This document shows, in pieces, positions 33,890-40,290 of a stretch of 40,290 nt of DNA. Every line of letters begins with the position of its first letter. The first letter of the stretch is position 1. Position numbers and translations under genes: made by a program. This DNA is from Candidatus Omnitrophota bacterium (GTDB lineage: Bacteria; Omnitrophota; Gorgyraeia; Zapsychrales; JANLHA01): NCBI GenBank assembly GCA_029560465.1, contig JAKQKX010000002.1, forward strand, positions 1 through 40,290, read 5' to 3'. The notes under the pieces were generated by a model. It saw nothing but the letters and a program-made list of their open reading frames with translations, was not told the origin of the DNA and searched no databases.

Positions 33890-34695
33890 CTCAAACACCC
33901 CAGGATCAATTCCCCCAATTTCACAGGGATATTATAAACACGAAAAACAACAAACAGCAACCCCCACCCCGCCATAAAACCAATGTCTCCCCACCGGACC
34001 CTGATCGTCTTGATCGTCCGGATATTCCCATTAAACCCCCGGCAACTCATGGCAGAGTAAATGCGTTCAGCGCGGTCAAATGTGCGCAACAGCAGCTGCC
34101 CGGCCATCGAACAGAAAACTTTTAACCGCACCCCGGCATGGGATGACCGAAGCGTCCGGGCCCGTTCCATCCGCTGCGCTTCGTCGGTTAGGACAAAAAG
34201 ATACCGGTAAAAAAATAACAACTGAACCACAAACGGCCTCGGGACGCCGAGCTTCGTCAAGGCTTCACAAACAGCGTCGAATCCGGTTAAGGCGATTAGA
34301 AGCATGGCCGCGGTTACTGTTAAGGCACACCGCACCAAGATGGACAAAAAGGAAATCCAGCCGCCGGAAATACCAATCATCCCAATACGGGCCATGATTG
34401 TCCTGTCTATCACGGGGTTAAAAACGCCGATCAAAACCGCGAAGGGCAACACCAACAACGCTTTCTTAACGAAATATCCCGCGGGCAACCCGCCGGCAGA
34501 AATCAAAAAGACCGGATAGATCACAAACGGGATAAACGCCCATAGGGTGTATTTCCCGAAGGAAACCACCGTTACAATAAACAATAACGTCGTGATCAAT
34601 TTAACGCGGGGGTCCAACCGATGCAAAGGGCTGCGGCCGCGGGCCAGGGCATCAATATATCCAACATCGAAATAATTTTTACCGATATTATTCAT
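33886..34695 (-). CDS. ECF nickel/cobalt transporter transmembrane subunit (NikQ/CbiQ)
   Basis: ECF-T protein of 269 residues. The N-terminus ends in SPLHRLDPRVKLITTLLFIV, and near the C-terminal third are MERARTLRSS and ERIYSAMSCRGF, the Ala-Arg-Gly-like coupling helices that contact the ATPase. About six membrane helices are expected. It connects the substrate-binding NikMN to NikO. The ATG at 34695 fits the usual CbiQ start better than the GTG at 34740. It is 76 bases after NikMN. Confidence 0.88.
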   Translation of the reverse strand: MNNIGKNYFDVGYIDALARGRSPLHRLDPRVKLITTLLFIVTVVSFGKYTLWAFIPFVIYPVFLISAGGLPAGYFVKKALLVLPFAVLIGVFNPVIDRTIMARIGMIGISGGWISFLSILVRCALTVTAAMLLIALTGFDAVCEALTKLGVPRPFVVQLLFFYRYLFVLTDEAQRMERARTLRSSHAGVRLKVFCSMAGQLLLRTFDRAERIYSAMSCRGFNGNIRTIKTIRVRWGDIGFMAGWGLLFVVFRVYNIPVKLGELILGCLR

Positions 34696-34771
34696 GGAAA
34701 AAACCTGACCGTTGGCGACAATGCAACCGTTTATCCGCACGGCAGGCCCAAAAAATTTTCAGCGCTTAAAA

Positions 34772-35809
34772 TTATGCCGGAGCCACCTCACGCCGCCTGA
34801 GCCCCCACCCGATGACAACAGCCAACAGAAGCGTCAACGCCCCGCCGACCAAGCCCGCGACAGAAGTCCCGGCATCAACGGCAGGCCAAGAGGGCGCGGA
34901 TGACGCCTCTGATTCGGCCTCCCCATCAGATCTCTTAAACCCATAATCAGGCAAGAACGCTGTTGTCTCCTGGAAAGAGCCCAATGAGGCATACAGGCCC
35001 TGGGAGCGCTCCAATTCTTCCTTCCCGGAAGTCTTGAACATCGCCCATTCCAATCCGTCGGGGTGGCCGGACGCGAACCAGCTTAAGGCCCCCCCGGTTA
35101 TGACCGCCGCCGCCAGCAGCCCGGCAAGAACCTGCTTGATATTGACCGCGCCAATCGGCCCCAAACGGCTCGCCGCCTTTAGGATTTCCGGCCTGGCCTT
35201 AAACACGGATATGACCACGGCCGCTGTCACCAGCCCCTCGACAACGCCGATGGCCAAATGAATCGGCTGCATTAAAAGAACAAACGTGCTAAACGGCAAC
35301 TCGGTGATTCCTGAAAAAAATGTTTCTAAAACAACCCCGAAAGCGCCCAGTTGCAGCCCCGCAACGGATGCGGCCAGGGCCCCGGCCATAATCTTCCCCT
35401 GGGTCGGATTGTCTCCGACAATTTTACGGTAAATAAACGGATAAGCCACAAAACAAGGGAAAAAACCAAGGTTGAACATATTGCACCCCAGAGCTAAAAG
35501 GCCGCCGTCCCCGAAAAAAAGCGCCTGGACGACCAACACCGAAGATATGGCCAAGAACGCCGCGAACGGCCCCAGCAGGATCGCCAGAATCATCCCCCCT
35601 CCTAAATGTCCGCTCGATCCAGTCGCCGGGATGCTGAAATTAATCATTTGGGCCGCAAAAATAAAAGCGGCCAACACGCCCATAAGCGGGACCTTGCGGT
35701 CATCCGATTCTTCCATCAGCTTCTTGGAACTGTACCCTATTACACCCGCCGAAGCCGCCCACATCGTGACGCCCACCGCGGGAGATATCAACGCGTCTGC
35801 CATGTGCAT
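34772..35809 (-). CDS. ECF nickel transporter substrate-binding membrane protein (NikM-NikN fusion)
   Basis: NikM/CbiM protein of 345 residues. It begins MHMADALISPAVGV, whose exposed N-terminal His2 is needed for metal binding, and contains SSGHLGGGM, another conserved His loop. The C-terminal half (from about 225) has GHPDGLEWAMFK, the PDGLE motif of CbiN/NikN, and a final helix, so M and N are fused, as usual in nickel systems. The MADAL form of the start favours nickel over cobalt. AAAGGAG is eight bases before the ATG. NikR lies just upstream and a candidate NikR site is in between. Confidence 0.9.
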   Translation of the reverse strand: MHMADALISPAVGVTMWAASAGVIGYSSKKLMEESDDRKVPLMGVLAAFIFAAQMINFSIPATGSSGHLGGGMILAILLGPFAAFLAISSVLVVQALFFGDGGLLALGCNMFNLGFFPCFVAYPFIYRKIVGDNPTQGKIMAGALAASVAGLQLGAFGVVLETFFSGITELPFSTFVLLMQPIHLAIGVVEGLVTAAVVISVFKARPEILKAASRLGPIGAVNIKQVLAGLLAAAVITGGALSWFASGHPDGLEWAMFKTSGKEELERSQGLYASLGSFQETTAFLPDYGFKRSDGEAESEASSAPSWPAVDAGTSVAGLVGGALTLLLAVVIGWGLRRREVAPA

Positions 35810-35827
35810 ATGCTCTTCTCCTTTCCT

Positions 35828-35839
35828 GGGGATATCCCC
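35828..35839. repeat. Perfect 12-base palindrome in the nikMN leader
   Basis: GGGGATATCCCC lies 19-30 bases upstream of the NikMN start, directly before its ribosome site, where a hairpin or bound protein could affect translation or transcription. Function unknown. Confidence 0.4.
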
Positions 35840-35926
35840 TGTTTGCCTTCGGAAATACGGGCGATAATCTTTTATCCCGGTTCCGTATTCTTATGGCATC
35901 AGGGCCGTCTTCCCTGCCCCCTATTA

Positions 35927-35953
35927 TTGTTACCAAAATCAATTTCGTGTTAC
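35927..35953. promoter_or_regulatory. Candidate NikR operator upstream of nikMN
   Basis: Plus strand: TTGTTAC, 13 bases, GTGTTAC, in the gap between NikR and NikMN (about 118 bases before the NikMN ATG). Comparative work on NikR describes GTGTTAC-N13/14-GTAACAC sites in many non-enteric bacteria. The left half fits at six of seven positions; the right half is in the same orientation as the left, matching the inverted form at only four of seven. Spacing is exact. Confidence 0.45.
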
Positions 35954-35980
35954 TCTGCAGCAAAAAAAAATAAGAAACGG

Positions 35981-36397
35981 CTACGCCAAACCCTTGCCGG
36001 TTGTTGACATACTCAAGGTCGTATGCCTGACCCCCTTAACCGCTTTTAATCTATCAGCGAGATGCTGAACCATAGCCGGGTTCCCTTTGACCGCCACGAT
36101 TTCCAAACAGTTATGATGATCCAGATGAACATGTTGGGCGGAAATTATGACCTGCTGAAAGTCATGTTGAATATCCGTGATCTTGTTAAGAAGCTCTCTT
36201 TTATGGTGATCGTAAATAAGGGTGACAGCCCCGGCGACTTCATCCCCTTCCTGCCACTCTTGATGGACCAAATCCTGCCGTATTAAATCGCGAATGGCTT
36301 CCGAACGGTTCGTATATGCTTTGTGTTTAATGCGCTGGTCAAACTGCTCAGAAAGCTCTTTATCTAAGGAAATCCCAAATCGAATCAAACCGGACAT
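35981..36397 (-). CDS. nikR: Nickel-responsive transcription regulator NikR
   Basis: A 138-residue protein with an N-terminal ribbon-helix-helix (RFGISLDKELSEQFDQRI...RSEAIRDLIRQ) and a C-terminal ACT-like metal domain. Nickel ligands are recognisable in HVHLDHHNCLEI (His-x-His and Cys, with an earlier His in IYDHHK). NikR tetramers bind DNA when nickel-loaded and repress nickel uptake. The ATG at 36397 has AGAGGTG upstream; a TTG at 36400 is rejected. The NikMN operon follows on the same strand. Confidence 0.92.
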   Translation of the reverse strand: MSGLIRFGISLDKELSEQFDQRIKHKAYTNRSEAIRDLIRQDLVHQEWQEGDEVAGAVTLIYDHHKRELLNKITDIQHDFQQVIISAQHVHLDHHNCLEIVAVKGNPAMVQHLADRLKAVKGVRHTTLSMSTTGKGLA

Positions 36398-36409
36398 CAA
36401 AGCACCTCT

Positions 36410-36454
36410 GTGTTACATTTTTTAATATTTTAATACCAAACGCGGAGCCGTCAA
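36410..36454 (-). promoter_or_regulatory. nikR promoter overlapped by a candidate NikR box
   Basis: On the minus strand, TTGACG (36449-36454), 16-base spacer and TAAAAT (36427-36432). A NikR-like box, GTGTTAC (36410-36416), 13 bases and TTAATAC (36430-36436, five of seven to GTAACAC), covers the -10 region and reaches to near the ribosome site. This suggests self-repression. Confidence 0.6.
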
Positions 36455-36467
36455 ATAGGATTTCCGC

Positions 36468-37085
36468 CTATTCTGCCATCAATTTATATTCATATTCGCC
36501 AGCCGGGTCAAGTGAATCAAGCAGCATTTGAATTTGAGTGTCTCCAGGGTGTTTTTTTAAAAGATTTTCGAAATATTCTTTAGCTTCATGGACTTTCCCC
36601 ATCTGCAGATAAGTCAACCCGATCATATTCAAAGCGATCTCATGACCAGCTTCAGCGGCGATTTGAAGATGCCCAAGGGCGGACTCAAAATCCCCCCGTC
36701 CGGAAAGATGCTGTCCATAATACAGGTGCCCTTCGGCATGACCGGGCTCCAACCGGAATAATTGTTGAAAATATTCGTCCGCCTTTTGGCGGCTCCAGGG
36801 AATATCCAAATTATAGGCGAACGTGCTCGCTTTCCCAAGCCTGAATAATATCTCCCGGTCAGGGCCGTCATTTTGGAGCATTCGCTCCAATTGCCCCAGG
36901 GCCTCCCGGAGGAGCCCCTCCACATCATCCCTCTGGGCTTCTGAAATAAAGACTGGGGGATAATTCCGTGCGTGCTCAAAGGCGATCGAGAGGACACGGT
37001 CAACGTCCACAAATTTTTCCTGGGCGAGCGCTGTTCCCTGCGTCAAGAAAACGCAGGCCGCCAACAATAAAAACACGTGTTTCAT
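36468..37085 (-). CDS. Secreted tetratricopeptide-repeat (TPR) protein
   Basis: The 205-residue protein has a signal peptide (cleavage after ALA, about residue 21). Helical repeats follow: ADEYFQQLFRLEPGHAEGHLYYGQHL, ESALGHLQIAAEAGHEIALNMIG and AKEYFENLLKKHPGD, with the TPR/Sel1 spacing of Ala and Gly. It is probably a periplasmic scaffold for protein contacts; partner unknown. It lies 57 bases downstream of the MscS gene on the same strand. The nikR promoter begins just after its stop codon. Confidence 0.75.
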   Translation of the reverse strand: MKHVFLLLAACVFLTQGTALAQEKFVDVDRVLSIAFEHARNYPPVFISEAQRDDVEGLLREALGQLERMLQNDGPDREILFRLGKASTFAYNLDIPWSRQKADEYFQQLFRLEPGHAEGHLYYGQHLSGRGDFESALGHLQIAAEAGHEIALNMIGLTYLQMGKVHEAKEYFENLLKKHPGDTQIQMLLDSLDPAGEYEYKLMAE

Positions 37086-37142
37086 GGCAGTTCCTTCCTT
37101 ATCATTTCAAAAAGCGTGAAATCCATCCCCCGGGGACGCCCG

Positions 37143-38195
37143 TCATGTGTTCCTCACATAGAGGGTCTGCGTGGGATACGCGAAATCAATCCCTCTCTTC
37201 TCAAATTCGGCCTTGATCGCGAAATTAATGTCCTGCTGGATATCCATATACTTATTGTAATCCGGGCCGAGCACGTAATAGACCACTTCAAATATGAGGC
37301 TGAAATCCCCGTAACTAAAGAAATGCGCGCGGTCGAAAGCGGTGTCCTTCGTTTCTTTAATGATCGCCTCAATAATTTTTGGGATTTCCCTCATCTGGCT
37401 CAAAGGCGTCTGATACGCCACGCCGAAACGGAATAAAACGCGCCTTTTCTCCATGAGTTTATAATTACGAACGCGTGAGTCTGTCAGATCCGTGTTGGAA
37501 AAGATGACCTGCTCCCCTCCCAGGCTGCGTATGCGTGTGGTCTTAATGCCTATATACTCAACGGTCCCCATATAATCGCCGATAATAATAAAATCTCCCA
37601 GTTTAAACGGGCGGTCAAACACAATTGAGAAATAGCTAAAAAAATCCTTTAAAAGCGTCTGCGCGGCTATGGCGACAGCGATACCGCCTATCCCAAGGCC
37701 GGCGATCATGGTGGAAACTTTAAACCCGATATTATCCAGGAAGACGATGGACGCCAGCACCCAGATCAGAAGTTTGAGCACGCCGAAAATCCCGTCGAAA
37801 CTCCGGGCCAGTGTCGGGTCGTCCTGTCTCCGGGACAGGAACACCTTAAAGCCATAGGACAGGAGCAAGATCATGGCGCGCGCCACAAAAAATAAAATAA
37901 CAGCAAGCTGGATGGCGTTGATACTCCCGTCCCAAGTGGCGGAGAATTTCAAAACTTTCAGGCCAAGGTACGCGCAGGTCAAATACAAAAAGGGAAGGAG
38001 AATCTTTTCCAGCATTCTGACTATAAAATCATCAAATTCCGTTTTAGTCTTTTCCACAAATTTTTTAAGACGCCGGATGACAGAACGGATAATAACCCTG
38101 ACAACCAAGAAACTCATGGAAAACGTCAAGAAGGCGGCGAAGAAATCCGAAATACGGTTACCCCAAAGGATGTGATCCCAAAATTTTATGTCCAT
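37143..38195 (-). CDS. Small-conductance mechanosensitive channel (MscS family)
   Basis: A 350-residue protein with N-terminal helices and then the MscS pore helix and beta domain: GLGIGGIAVAIAAQTLLKDFFSYFSIVFDRPFKLGDFIIIG, then GTVEYIGIKTTRIRSLGGEQVIFSNTDL. It opens under membrane tension to release solutes during osmotic down-shock. About four to five membrane segments are present, more than the three of E. coli MscS, which is common in environmental homologues. AAAGGAGG precedes the ATG by six bases. Confidence 0.9.
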   Translation of the reverse strand: MDIKFWDHILWGNRISDFFAAFLTFSMSFLVVRVIIRSVIRRLKKFVEKTKTEFDDFIVRMLEKILLPFLYLTCAYLGLKVLKFSATWDGSINAIQLAVILFFVARAMILLLSYGFKVFLSRRQDDPTLARSFDGIFGVLKLLIWVLASIVFLDNIGFKVSTMIAGLGIGGIAVAIAAQTLLKDFFSYFSIVFDRPFKLGDFIIIGDYMGTVEYIGIKTTRIRSLGGEQVIFSNTDLTDSRVRNYKLMEKRRVLFRFGVAYQTPLSQMREIPKIIEAIIKETKDTAFDRAHFFSYGDFSLIFEVVYYVLGPDYNKYMDIQQDINFAIKAEFEKRGIDFAYPTQTLYVRNT

Positions 38196-38228
38196 GGCCT
38201 GCCTCCTTTTCCCGGATAGGATGAGATT

Positions 38229-38564
38229 TCATGTGTTATGCCGGTACTTTATGACCCTCACCTTTTCAAGCGTAATGAGCCCTTCAGTCACAACTTCATC
38301 GAGGAAGGGGATAATCTTGTTCAGATGATCTTCCGTATCGACAATTTCGATAATGACCGGGAGGTCTTCAGATAAACGCAGGATCTTCGCGCTGTGCACT
38401 CTGCTATCCGCGCCGAATCCCATAATACCGCGGATCACCGTCGCGCCGGCAAGATTAAGCTCCCTGGCTCTCATCACGATTTGTTCGTGCAAGGCCTTGC
38501 CCTGGTACTGGTCCGTCTCTCCGATAAATATCCTTAAAAGCATCCCTTCTTCAGGCAACTTCAT
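38229..38564 (-). CDS. DUF190 (PII-like) protein
   Basis: A 111-residue protein matching the DUF190 family: EGMLLRIFIGETDQYQGKALHEQIVMRAREL, GATVIRGIMGFG and DLPVIIEIVDTEDHLNKIIPFLDEV. The fold is PII-like, and the gene sits 11 bases after the fluoride-channel gene with an AGGAGG ribosome site. DUF190 and CrcB genes are paired in many genomes, suggesting a role in regulating or assisting fluoride export; no mechanism is shown. Confidence 0.88.
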   Translation of the reverse strand: MKLPEEGMLLRIFIGETDQYQGKALHEQIVMRARELNLAGATVIRGIMGFGADSRVHSAKILRLSEDLPVIIEIVDTEDHLNKIIPFLDEVVTEGLITLEKVRVIKYRHNT

Positions 38565-38575
38565 TTTTCCGCCTC

Positions 38576-38962
38576 CTATTTAAATACATTTATGAGAGCC
38601 CTAGAAGCCATATATCCCACAAACACGGCGCAGACACCTAAGACGGCAGAAAGGACGACGTTCATAAACGCGATCCGGCATTCGCCTTCCCTGATTAAGT
38701 TGAATGTCTCAAGGCTGAACGTGGAAAATGTCGTATAACCGCCCAAGACACCGATAAAAATGAAAAGGCGGACATTCGGAGGAACAGAGAACCGGTCTGC
38801 GAGGCCCCAAAGGAAACCAATCACAAAAGATCCGGTCACATTCACAACCAGCGTGCCCACAGGAAAGATTCCGGCTGCGACGCGGTAATCCAGCCCGCTG
38901 ATCACATAACGCGCGAGGCTCCCTATGGCCCCGCCCAAAGCTATAATAAAAAACTTCAACAT
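38576..38962 (-). CDS. crcB: Fluoride ion channel CrcB/Fluc
   Basis: A 128-residue Fluc protein with four helices. Signatures are LGGAIGSLARY at the N-terminus, NVTGSF with pore Asn41, and GVLGGYTTFSTFSLET with the central phenylalanine/threonine region. It exports fluoride as a dual-topology dimer. The start at 38962 (GAGGTG site) gives the normal length; a longer frame from 39043 runs into the preceding GNAT gene. No fluoride riboswitch is visible before it. Confidence 0.92.
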   Translation of the reverse strand: MLKFFIIALGGAIGSLARYVISGLDYRVAAGIFPVGTLVVNVTGSFVIGFLWGLADRFSVPPNVRLFIFIGVLGGYTTFSTFSLETFNLIREGECRIAFMNVVLSAVLGVCAVFVGYMASRALINVFK

Positions 38963-38972
38963 AAAAGGCACC

Positions 38973-39485
38973 TCAAGAGAGGGATAGTAATTTCTCCATC
39001 CTGTAATCATCCATGACAAACCCGCCGCCAACATCCGTGACAAAAGGTCGAATTATCACAAACCCAAATTTTTGATAAGCTCGAATCGAGCCCGTATTCT
39101 TTTTATTAACATTCAGGCTTATCTTGGGCAGGCCTTTGTTTTCGGCTATCTTTTCAACAAACTCAACAGCGCTCCTTCCATAGCCCCGGCCACGGTTTTC
39201 AGCGGAAACATACAATTTGCTCAAAAACAGTTCATCCGAACGGGGGATAACGGCGCCATACCCCACCCAGGCTCCTTCACGATCTTCGAACAAATAATAA
39301 AAAAACCCTTCCTTATTGATTTGAATCGAAATGGCCGCCCGCGATTGGAATTTCTCAAGCATATATTCCACCTGGGCCCTCCCAACGAGCGGGATGTAGT
39401 GCTCACGCCAGATACGCTGCGCCAGGGTTTCAACGACGGCAATAAGCGGCCCGTCACACACTTCAATGATTCTAACCGCATTCAT
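38973..39485 (-). CDS. GNAT-family N-acetyltransferase
   Basis: A 170-residue GNAT. The fold is recognised from LYVSAENRGRGYGRSAVEF (acetyl-CoA pyrophosphate loop, RGRGYG) and LNVNKKNTGSIRAYQKFGF (the N-x-x-A-x-x-x-Y-x-x-x-G-F region). Substrate unknown: small molecule or protein amine. The start at 39485 keeps the usual length; a longer reading to 39632 adds an unlikely N-terminus. It lies 10 bases before the CrcB gene and may be its operon partner. Confidence 0.85.
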   Translation of the reverse strand: MNAVRIIEVCDGPLIAVVETLAQRIWREHYIPLVGRAQVEYMLEKFQSRAAISIQINKEGFFYYLFEDREGAWVGYGAVIPRSDELFLSKLYVSAENRGRGYGRSAVEFVEKIAENKGLPKISLNVNKKNTGSIRAYQKFGFVIIRPFVTDVGGGFVMDDYRMEKLLSLS

Positions 39486-39552
39486 GATTCCATATTGTAT
39501 TCTAAAACCACCACACACAGAGGAGAATCCCTCCATCGTTGAGAACGAATTC

Positions 39553-39939
39553 TCACACGAAAAATCCCAAGAAGGTAAAAACAACGCCCAAAGCAAGCGC
39601 GACGAAGGCCTGAAACGACAACAGACTTTCATTTTTCTGATAAACCGACATAAATCGGATCACTGTGTCCGGGAAAACCACAAGCCATATCCCTTTAATA
39701 AGCGCGGCCCAGCCTATGATGGTAATCATCACGGCCCATTGCGCCACCCATCGATTATGGGTCAAGACAATAACAAGGCCTATAACAAGCGCGAACAGCC
39801 CCCCATAAAAAACTATAGCCGCGTTTTTACAAAAATCGTCCATGACACGCTGAAAAGCTTTTCGATTAAACAAGAAACCAATTCCGAGGATCAGGTAACA
39901 CAAGCCAAAAATTCTTGCTATAAAAATTGAGGTCCCCAT
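39553..39939 (-). CDS. Small four-helix membrane protein, function unknown
   Basis: A 128-residue protein with four predicted helices (about 6-24, 42-60, 68-88 and 108-127) and short loops. It does not match a family I recognise. A strong AAAGGAGGAAGGG ribosome site precedes the ATG, which supports it being expressed. It is 67 bases upstream of the GNAT gene and 51 bases downstream of the cupin gene on the same strand. Confidence 0.65.
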   Translation of the reverse strand: MGTSIFIARIFGLCYLILGIGFLFNRKAFQRVMDDFCKNAAIVFYGGLFALVIGLVIVLTHNRWVAQWAVMITIIGWAALIKGIWLVVFPDTVIRFMSVYQKNESLLSFQAFVALALGVVFTFLGFFV

Positions 39940-39990
39940 CCCTTCCTCCTTTGCTCGCTGGAACAGTCGACAGTTTAAACATACCCGGGC

Positions 39991-40290
39991 TTACGGCCTG
40001 GCGTTAGGCGATGCCGCCGCCTGGGGCATCTCACTGGGGTTCGGCGTTTTCAGCACTAAAAACGTGGCGTCACAAGCGTCGGTGTTCTTGATAGACATCA
40101 GTGTCTGATAGGCCACCGGCAGAACGGCCCCTTCTTCCGCCTGAACATCAGCACCATCCAGGTTAAGCGTTAACGCGCCTTTGACGATCAAAAGATGGAC
40201 ATTGGAATTCGCTCTATGCTGAGGCACGACCTGGCCGGGTCTCAAAGCGACCTGCATGATTAAAATATGCTTCTCATCGACGATCTTCCT
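39991..40290 (-). CDS. Small cupin-domain protein (5' end beyond window)
   Basis: The reading frame is open from its stop at 39991 to the window end, so the start lies outside. Visible residues form one cupin barrel: KHILIMQVALRPGQVVPQHRANSNVHLLIVKGALTL carries a G-x5-H-x-x-x-x-x-H-type metal motif (degenerate), and AVLPVAYQTLMSI the second half. The tail is Ala/Pro-rich. Substrate and metal are unknown. An internal ATG at 40257 is not the true start because cupin strand residues precede it. Confidence 0.75.
   Translation of the reverse strand, partial: RKIVDEKHILIMQVALRPGQVVPQHRANSNVHLLIVKGALTLNLDGADVQAEEGAVLPVAYQTLMSIKNTDACDATFLVLKTPNPSEMPQAAASPNARP

Overview
The window looks like chromosome from an uncultured, probably anaerobic Gram-negative bacterium. 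Outer-membrane biology is clear: a YdbH/YnbE pair, a beta-barrel protein and a TolC-RND pump. The combination of an energy-converting hydrogenase-related complex, an ECF nickel transporter with NikR, and many GT-C type membrane glycosyltransferase-like proteins resembles Omnitrophota or anaerobic delta-type lineages. That placement is inference; no rRNA or other taxonomic marker gene is present.

Layout. 1-128: the 3' end of an IS5-family transposase. 168-1474 (minus): YdbH-like protein and YnbE lipoprotein. 1631-3712 (plus): a beta-barrel outer-membrane protein and a secreted or anchored alpha/beta hydrolase. 3821-12532 (plus): a tightly packed surface-glycan block (membrane protein, GT-C protein, YfhO-like protein with a discoidin-like tail, GT2, radical SAM/SPASM, GT-C protein). 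Convergent to it at 12554-16167 are a GT39-like protein and a membrane spermidine-synthase-like protein. 16417-24443 (minus): a seven-gene operon led by a DNA-binding HTH-EIIA fusion, followed by six genes of a group-4 hydrogenase-like membrane complex in Hyf order (B, C, E, F, G, H+I). Its large subunit lacks all four Ni-binding cysteines, so it fits the Ehr (energy-converting hydrogenase-related) class rather than a hydrogenase. 24689-25372 (minus): a secreted coiled-coil protein and a small membrane protein. 25592-31256 (plus): an efflux operon (TolC-like, hairpin-less adaptor, RND pump, PII-like PG0541-type protein). 31389-40290 (minus): a DPS-like ferritin, a secreted duplicated protein, NikO-NikQ-NikMN, NikR, a TPR protein, MscS, DUF190, CrcB/Fluc, a GNAT, a small membrane protein and a cupin cut by the window edge.

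How the parts fit. The Ehr-like complex carries two antiporter-type subunits plus a NuoH-like subunit, so it probably couples an unknown redox reaction to ion movement. Its first gene suggests control through PTS-type phosphorylation. Nickel uptake has candidate NikR sites at both nikR and nikM. It must serve Ni enzymes elsewhere in the genome, because the complex here has no Ni site. I saw no tRNA, rRNA or CRISPR array. After start correction no gene-free stretch exceeds 300 bases.
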